From assembly GCA_002049455.2 (NCBI GenBank), contig KV919341.1, positions 1-21,006 of the forward strand: 21,006 bases of DNA. The letters run 5' to 3'. Position 1 is the stretch's first letter, and the number at the start of each line of letters is the position of its first letter. The notes beneath the pieces are model-generated. The model was given only the letters and a program-made list of their open reading frames with translations. It had not been told where the DNA came from and made no database searches. Below are positions 17,718-21,006 of the stretch, one piece after another. The position numbers were made by a program, and so were the translations under genes. The DNA comes from Porphyra umbilicalis (taxonomy: Eukaryota > Rhodophyta > Bangiophyceae > Bangiales > Bangiaceae).

Positions 17718-18480
17718 GTGCGCGAGTATCTTTACTGGCGACATGTCGAGGCGCACAAGGTGTCACTGCCTCTTGGGTGCCATGTCGACCACTTTGCGTT
17801 CCTTGTTGACGATGATACGGGAGTGAAACTTTGTGCTCGTGTGGGGGATATAGTTGACCAACTCGGCGAAAAAACAAGCTCGACAGACGGACTGGTATGA
17901 GCGACGATCGGCGACTTCGGTATACACGGTGTACACCTGTTTGTGTATGCTGCGATGAGTGGGACGCGGACATGAGCCGCCTATGATAGGGCTCGAGCGC
18001 ACGCTATTGGTCTTTTGAGTCTGACATGTCCCCATGGTGCCACCAGGACACTGGTTATGTGCGCGTGCACCTGTTCTGTCAGCGAACCCACATTATGCAC
18101 CAATACACCCGTGGAGTGGCCGCCCATTGTTCTCTGCGGTGGCCCCGCTGGTCGCCGACATCGCTACGGCTACCGTATTTTGAGGTAGAGCACAACCGCT
18201 GCTGCGAAAGGTGAGGTCAGCCCTCGCCATCTCTGGTGACTCCAATCCACAGGGGGGCAACGGCACCCTCTCGACGAACTCCAGTCGCTACGACGGCTGC
18301 CCACAGCAGCCTCAGCAAACGCCGAACAGCCATCTGTGTTCTTCCGGCTCAGTGCCCCATCCTCTCCTTTTACTACTGCTGTCGTATCGTGTGGAGGCGG
18401 AGGCACATGACCGAGGTGACAGCAGGGGGCGGGGCGTACCGCCCAAGAAAAAAAAACCCTCTGGAAGAGAAAAAAGGGCG
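17718..18480. other. No confident gene; GST 3' region and tRNA 3' flank
   Basis: 17718-17900 is an in-frame, protein-like continuation of the GST frame to a TGA, without its own ATG. The rest has short ORFs only. 18436-18475 contains two A-runs that serve as T-run terminators for the tRNA gene on the minus strand. Confidence 0.4.
18470..18475 (-). terminator. RNA polymerase III terminator of the tRNA gene
   Basis: Read on the minus strand, TTTTTT begins 5 bases after the tRNA discriminator base, the normal place for a Pol III terminator. A second run of nine T follows at 18448-18456 as a back-up. Confidence 0.75.
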
Positions 18481-18600
18481 TGCGCCAGCGAGGAATCGAA
18501 CCCCGGTCGACCGGGCTCATGGCTAACGCCGCGATAATACAACCTGCTTCCTAAAGGAAGCCGGATGCAACCAGTCATGCTACCACTGCAATACCGACAC
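18481..18600 (-). tRNA. tRNA with 49-nt intron, anticodon GCA (tentatively Cys)
   Basis: Read on the minus strand. Acceptor GTGTCGG (18600-18594) pairs fully, with wobbles, with CTGGCGC (18488-18482), then A73 at 18481. The D arm is TTGC-AGTGGTA-GCAT with G18-G19 in the loop. Anticodon stem ACTGG (18575-18571) pairs with CCGGT (18514-18510). The T arm is CGGGG-TTCGATT-CCTCG (18505-18489) and the variable loop is CGAC. An intron of 49 nt (about 18517-18565) interrupts the anticodon loop and contains its own hairpin, GCTTCC-TTTA-GGAAGC. The loop reads TT-GCA-GC after splicing, so the anticodon is GCA (Cys). A73 is not the U73 normally required for Cys tRNA, so the identity is tentative. Splice points can slide by one base without changing the product. 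A T6 terminator follows. CCA is not encoded. Confidence 0.7.
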
Positions 18601-18916
18601 CTGCCATGTCATGATTGGAGAAACGAACGTCTTTGACCACTCACATATGTACGAGCAATATTTTCGGACCGGACGTAAAGTCGGTCAATAAGAGAACAAG
18701 CTACTCTCATTAATGAACATTAATAGTTTGTGAGCGAATCGGCACGTCCCATATCATGCGCCTTCCGAAAGTATTCGGTTGACGGATCTCGTGCCATTTT
18801 TCTTCTTTCCCAAGGTAATTCGAGAAGCTTCTCGAAAATGACTTTTATGCACACACGTTTTGACTGGCCCTCCCAACCTAAATTTAAGGCATGCACCGTG
18901 TGCATGACGCGCAACC
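18601..18916. other. AT-richer upstream region of the tRNA and of a possible plus-strand gene
   Basis: The composition drops in GC. Features seen are a CATTAATGAACATTAATAG stretch (about 18708-18726), a perfect heat-shock-element palindrome at 18819-18836, a TAAATTTAA box at 18879-18887, and a 9-bp inverted repeat at 18898-18924. I found no ORF worth calling. Confidence 0.5.
18818..18837. promoter_or_regulatory. Perfect four-unit heat shock element
   Basis: The sequence TTCGAGAAGCTTCTCGAA is an exact 18-bp palindrome. It splits into four alternating pentamers of the nTTCn/nGAAn type in the exact HSF spacing. It lies about 43 bp upstream of a TAAATTTAA box and about 100 bp upstream of ATG 18917 on the plus strand, and 218 bp upstream of the tRNA on the minus strand. 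Confidence 0.6.
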
Positions 18917-19438
18917 ATGCACACCGTGTCATGCACTCGGTACCAGTGGTCACCTCTTCCCAAGGGGCGGAACCAAGTAAAAATTCACACCCCTCGAGAT
19001 GACGCTGCTGAAAAGTCAACGATTTCCCGCCTGAGGCGGCTCGAAGACGAGTGGCCATTCCCCGTGTCCGGTACGGGGCTGGCAGCAGACATCTGGTCGA
19101 CGTTTCTCGTGGCCAGGTCACCACTTGCCGACGCAGCAGTTGTGCCGTGCCCCACGTCCGCACAGTCCGCCGCTACACCCAGTGCCTCTGCTCGCACCGT
19201 TGTCGCCGCCACTGCAACTGCCGTGTGGGTCGTCCCCACCTCTGCCACCGGCGGGTCGGCGACCGCAGGTCGGCGCCAAGGCTCCCACGACGAGGGCGAA
19301 CAATTTTGTCCACTCGTAGCCGGCCTCGTGGGTACCAGCCTCGATCACAGCCGCGTGCCGTACCGCCTGGACAGGTTCGTCCTGGGGAGGCGCGCGTGTC
19401 ATGCACTCGGTGTTATCAAGGTGACCATGTCATCTTGA
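18917..19438 (+). CDS. Hypothetical protein downstream of the heat shock element
   Basis: The frame has 173 codons from ATG 18917. Residues 38-60 (RLRRLEDEWPFPVSGTGLAADIW) look protein-like. The middle is Ala/Thr/Ser/Val-rich (about 75-110), and the C-terminal part (FCPLVAGLVGTSLDHSRVPYRLDRFVLGRR) is again more natural. Third-position GC is high. The start lies about 30 bp after a TAAATTTAA box, so a start at a later ATG is possible. An antisense frame (18985-19248, 87 codons) is also open and cannot be excluded. No family is recognised. Confidence 0.3.
   Translation: MHTVSCTRYQWSPLPKGRNQVKIHTPRDDAAEKSTISRLRRLEDEWPFPVSGTGLAADIWSTFLVARSPLADAAVVPCPTSAQSAATPSASARTVVAATATAVWVVPTSATGGSATAGRRQGSHDEGEQFCPLVAGLVGTSLDHSRVPYRLDRFVLGRRACHALGVIKVTMSS
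18926..19411. repeat. 16-bp direct repeat pair, 470 bp apart
   Basis: GTGTCATGCACTCGGT occurs exactly at 18926-18941 and again at 19396-19411 in the same orientation. The copies are in different frames of the possible ORF. A 9-bp inverted repeat (GTGTGCATG / CATGCACAC, 18898-18924) immediately precedes the first copy. Confidence 0.8.
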
Positions 19439-20202
19439 CGGTTCAATATTTTCGCATATCTGCAGGAAGGTTAGAGAGTGTTCTTCACAAGACTTCATCA
19501 CAGATGAGCGTAATTCGCATTCGACCGTTTAACTCAGAATCTGACAGGATCCTGCAGATTTATGGATTCCTTGAATGAAACGGCCGTGGTTGATCTGCGT
19601 CCACTTGAGGTTGTACTGTAGCAAATCTACTGCAGAATACTGACTGGGGGGCTCTGGGTGGATTGGAGCGGCACATACTGCGTTCGCGGCATCGTCGCGC
19701 ACTTTGTTTGCGTGAGAGAGCCGTTGTGCCAATCTCGGGGGAGATTTTCAGAGACAGCGTGACCCAGTTGGCGCATGTCTGCCCGTGCCCATCGGCCGGG
19801 CGCGCGTGCGGCAGCGCGCAGCGCTCATGTGATTGACATTCGCGCGGCTCTGGTGGCAGCGTCGCGGTGGCGATGGAGTCACGGCTACGTTGCGCTGGCC
19901 GAGGCGGCAGTGTGTCGGCGGGCGCGCCCCACGAGCCGGTCCCAGCTGCTGGCGCCTTTGTGTGCGCCGCGCGTGCGGGGACCATCATGAGGACGCTCTC
20001 GCCACCCGCTCCGTTTGGCCTGCCGCCGTGACAACGCGCCCCCTTTTTCTTGCTCTTGCACGCACCCAGCCGCCCGACAAGTTCCCCCTCCCCCCACGTC
20101 TATCGTGGTGCCGTCCGAGGCGTCGCGGTCTTGGCGCCCCCCCCCCCCCCCCCCCCCCCCCTCCCCCTCGCCCGTCCGCTTCCGTCCTCTGGACTCGGCG
20201 CC
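19439..20202. other. No confident gene; leader region of the right-edge ORF
   Basis: Contains a 10-bp inverted pair ATCTGCAGGA / TCCTGCAGAT (19458 and 19549 regions). A 71-codon plus-strand ORF (19775-19990) reads ALVAASRWRWSHGYVALAEA, but an antisense ORF of 142 codons covers it and neither can be preferred. From 20030 the plus strand is pyrimidine-rich, including a run of 25 C (20137-20161) ending 41 bp before the next ATG. Confidence 0.4.
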
Positions 20203-21006
20203 ATGGCGTCGGCGGCGGGTGCCCCCCCCTCCCCCGCCCCCGACTCGGACGCTTGGCTCGCCGCCGTCGGTGCGCTGCCGCACCGCGCCCGCGTCCGGCG
20301 GGCGGTGGATCTCGGCCGCGCCGCGGTCGGCGACAGCGGCGGGGGCGGCGGCGGCGGCGGCCCCCCCCCCCCCCCCACCGACAATGCACTGGCGGCCGCC
20401 GCTGCCGCGGCCGCCGTCTTGGCGGGCTTGGCAGACCACCCGAGCACCTACGCGCGGCTGCTGGCCATCCCCGCCTTGGCCGTCGTGGCGTCGTCGTCGA
20501 CGGGCCCACCGGCGGGGGCGGTGGCGGCCGCCGCCGCCGCCGCCGCCGCCGTCGACCGCCTCACCGCGGCGGCCGCGTCGGACGTGTCTGCGGCGGTGCG
20601 GCGGTCCGCCGCCGCCGCCGTTGCGCGCGTCGCCCCCGACGCTGTCGTGGCGGCCTTCCTGACGTCCGTGCGGCGGCCGCCGACGCGGCGGGCGCTCGTC
20701 AAGCACCTCCGCCTCCGCCGTCGGCGGGCGCTCGTCACGGCCTGGGTCGACCGCGTCGGCCTCGTGGCCGAGCCAGGGGTCGGGAGCGGCGGTGGCGCCG
20801 CCGCTGCCGACGCGGGTGACGCGGCCGCCGCCGCGTCTGACGGAGCGGGCGGCGGCGGAGGCGGCGGCGCGGGCGGCGCGGCCGACGCGGGCGAGTCGGC
20901 CGCCGCTGCGCCGCTCCCGGCGACCGTGTGGGAGGCGCTGCACGGCACGGCCGACGGGTGTCGGCGGCTGCTGCGCGACGGCGCCGTCCGGTGGACGTCG
21001 CTGCTC
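20203..21006 (+). CDS. Ala/Gly-rich protein with HEAT-like helical repeats (3' truncated by window)
   Basis: ATG 20203 sits in a good eukaryotic context (GCGCCATGG). The frame is open for 268 codons to the window edge with no stop. Residues 1-45 include DAWLAAVGALPHRARVRRAVDLGRAA. A Gly7-Pro5 run follows at about 47-58. Residues 62-175 read as paired amphipathic helices (AVLAGLADHPSTYARLLAIPALAVVA; SDVSAAVRRSAAAAVARVAPDAVVAAFLTSV), reminiscent of HEAT/ARM repeats. A basic helix follows (RRALVKHLRLRRRRALVTAWVDRVGLVA), then an Ala/Gly/Asp linker and a final PATVWEALHGTADGCRRLL segment. The coherent helix pattern supports this frame over the other open frames in this very GC-rich DNA. The HEAT assignment is by pattern only and partners are unknown. 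The right end is missing. Confidence 0.6.
   Translation, partial: MASAAGAPPSPAPDSDAWLAAVGALPHRARVRRAVDLGRAAVGDSGGGGGGGGPPPPPTDNALAAAAAAAAVLAGLADHPSTYARLLAIPALAVVASSSTGPPAGAVAAAAAAAAAVDRLTAAAASDVSAAVRRSAAAAVARVAPDAVVAAFLTSVRRPPTRRALVKHLRLRRRRALVTAWVDRVGLVAEPGVGSGGGAAAADAGDAAAAASDGAGGGGGGGAGGAADAGESAAAAPLPATVWEALHGTADGCRRLLRDGAVRWTSLL

Overview
The window looks like DNA of a GC-rich free-living amoeba (Acanthamoeba type) or of a GC-rich giant virus of such amoebae (Pandoravirus type). I cannot decide between them from sequence alone. For either: high overall GC, eukaryote-style start contexts, a tRNA gene with an anticodon-loop intron and a Pol III T-run terminator, PIF/Harbinger transposon genes and a MITE. 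The few recognisable protein genes look intronless, which leans slightly towards a virus.

Layout. 1-2.7 kb has no convincing gene but holds a complete 592-bp MITE (607-1198, 18-bp perfect terminal inverted repeats, TGA target duplication) with a very strong internal hairpin. 2.7-4.45 kb has two small, uncertain coding regions: an Ala/Lys-rich H1-tail-like protein, and a Cys-containing protein with a Pro/Ala/Ser repeat tail. 4.45-5.9 kb is non-coding apart from a 23-bp minisatellite. 5.9-12.0 kb is the core. It holds a Cys-rich protein with an internal duplication, then a Myb/SANT-like (NAM-associated type) protein broken by two compensating frameshifts. These are followed by a protein built of SAATP-like pentapeptides and, convergent on the minus strand, an intact Harbinger/Plant_tran-family transposase. 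A 100-101-bp palindrome-bearing minisatellite (12.27-12.75 kb) sits just beyond the transposase start.

13-17 kb is mostly non-coding and includes an extremely GC-rich island (about 14.66-16.7 kb) that is stop-poor in several frames at once, so its long ORFs mean little. An intact sigma-like glutathione S-transferase lies at 17.1-17.7 kb, and an intron-containing tRNA (anticodon GCA, minus strand) at 18.48-18.60 kb. A perfect four-unit heat-shock-element palindrome with a TATA-like site lies before a possible 173-codon ORF at 18.9-19.4 kb. The window ends inside a GC-rich Ala/Gly-rich ORF with HEAT-like helices, which runs off the right edge.

The Harbinger transposase and the Myb/NAM-like protein are the usual two-gene set of PIF/Harbinger elements: nuclease plus DNA-binding partner. 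The two extra ORFs lying beside or between them could make this a larger, four-gene element. I did not find terminal inverted repeats around the whole set, so that is inference.
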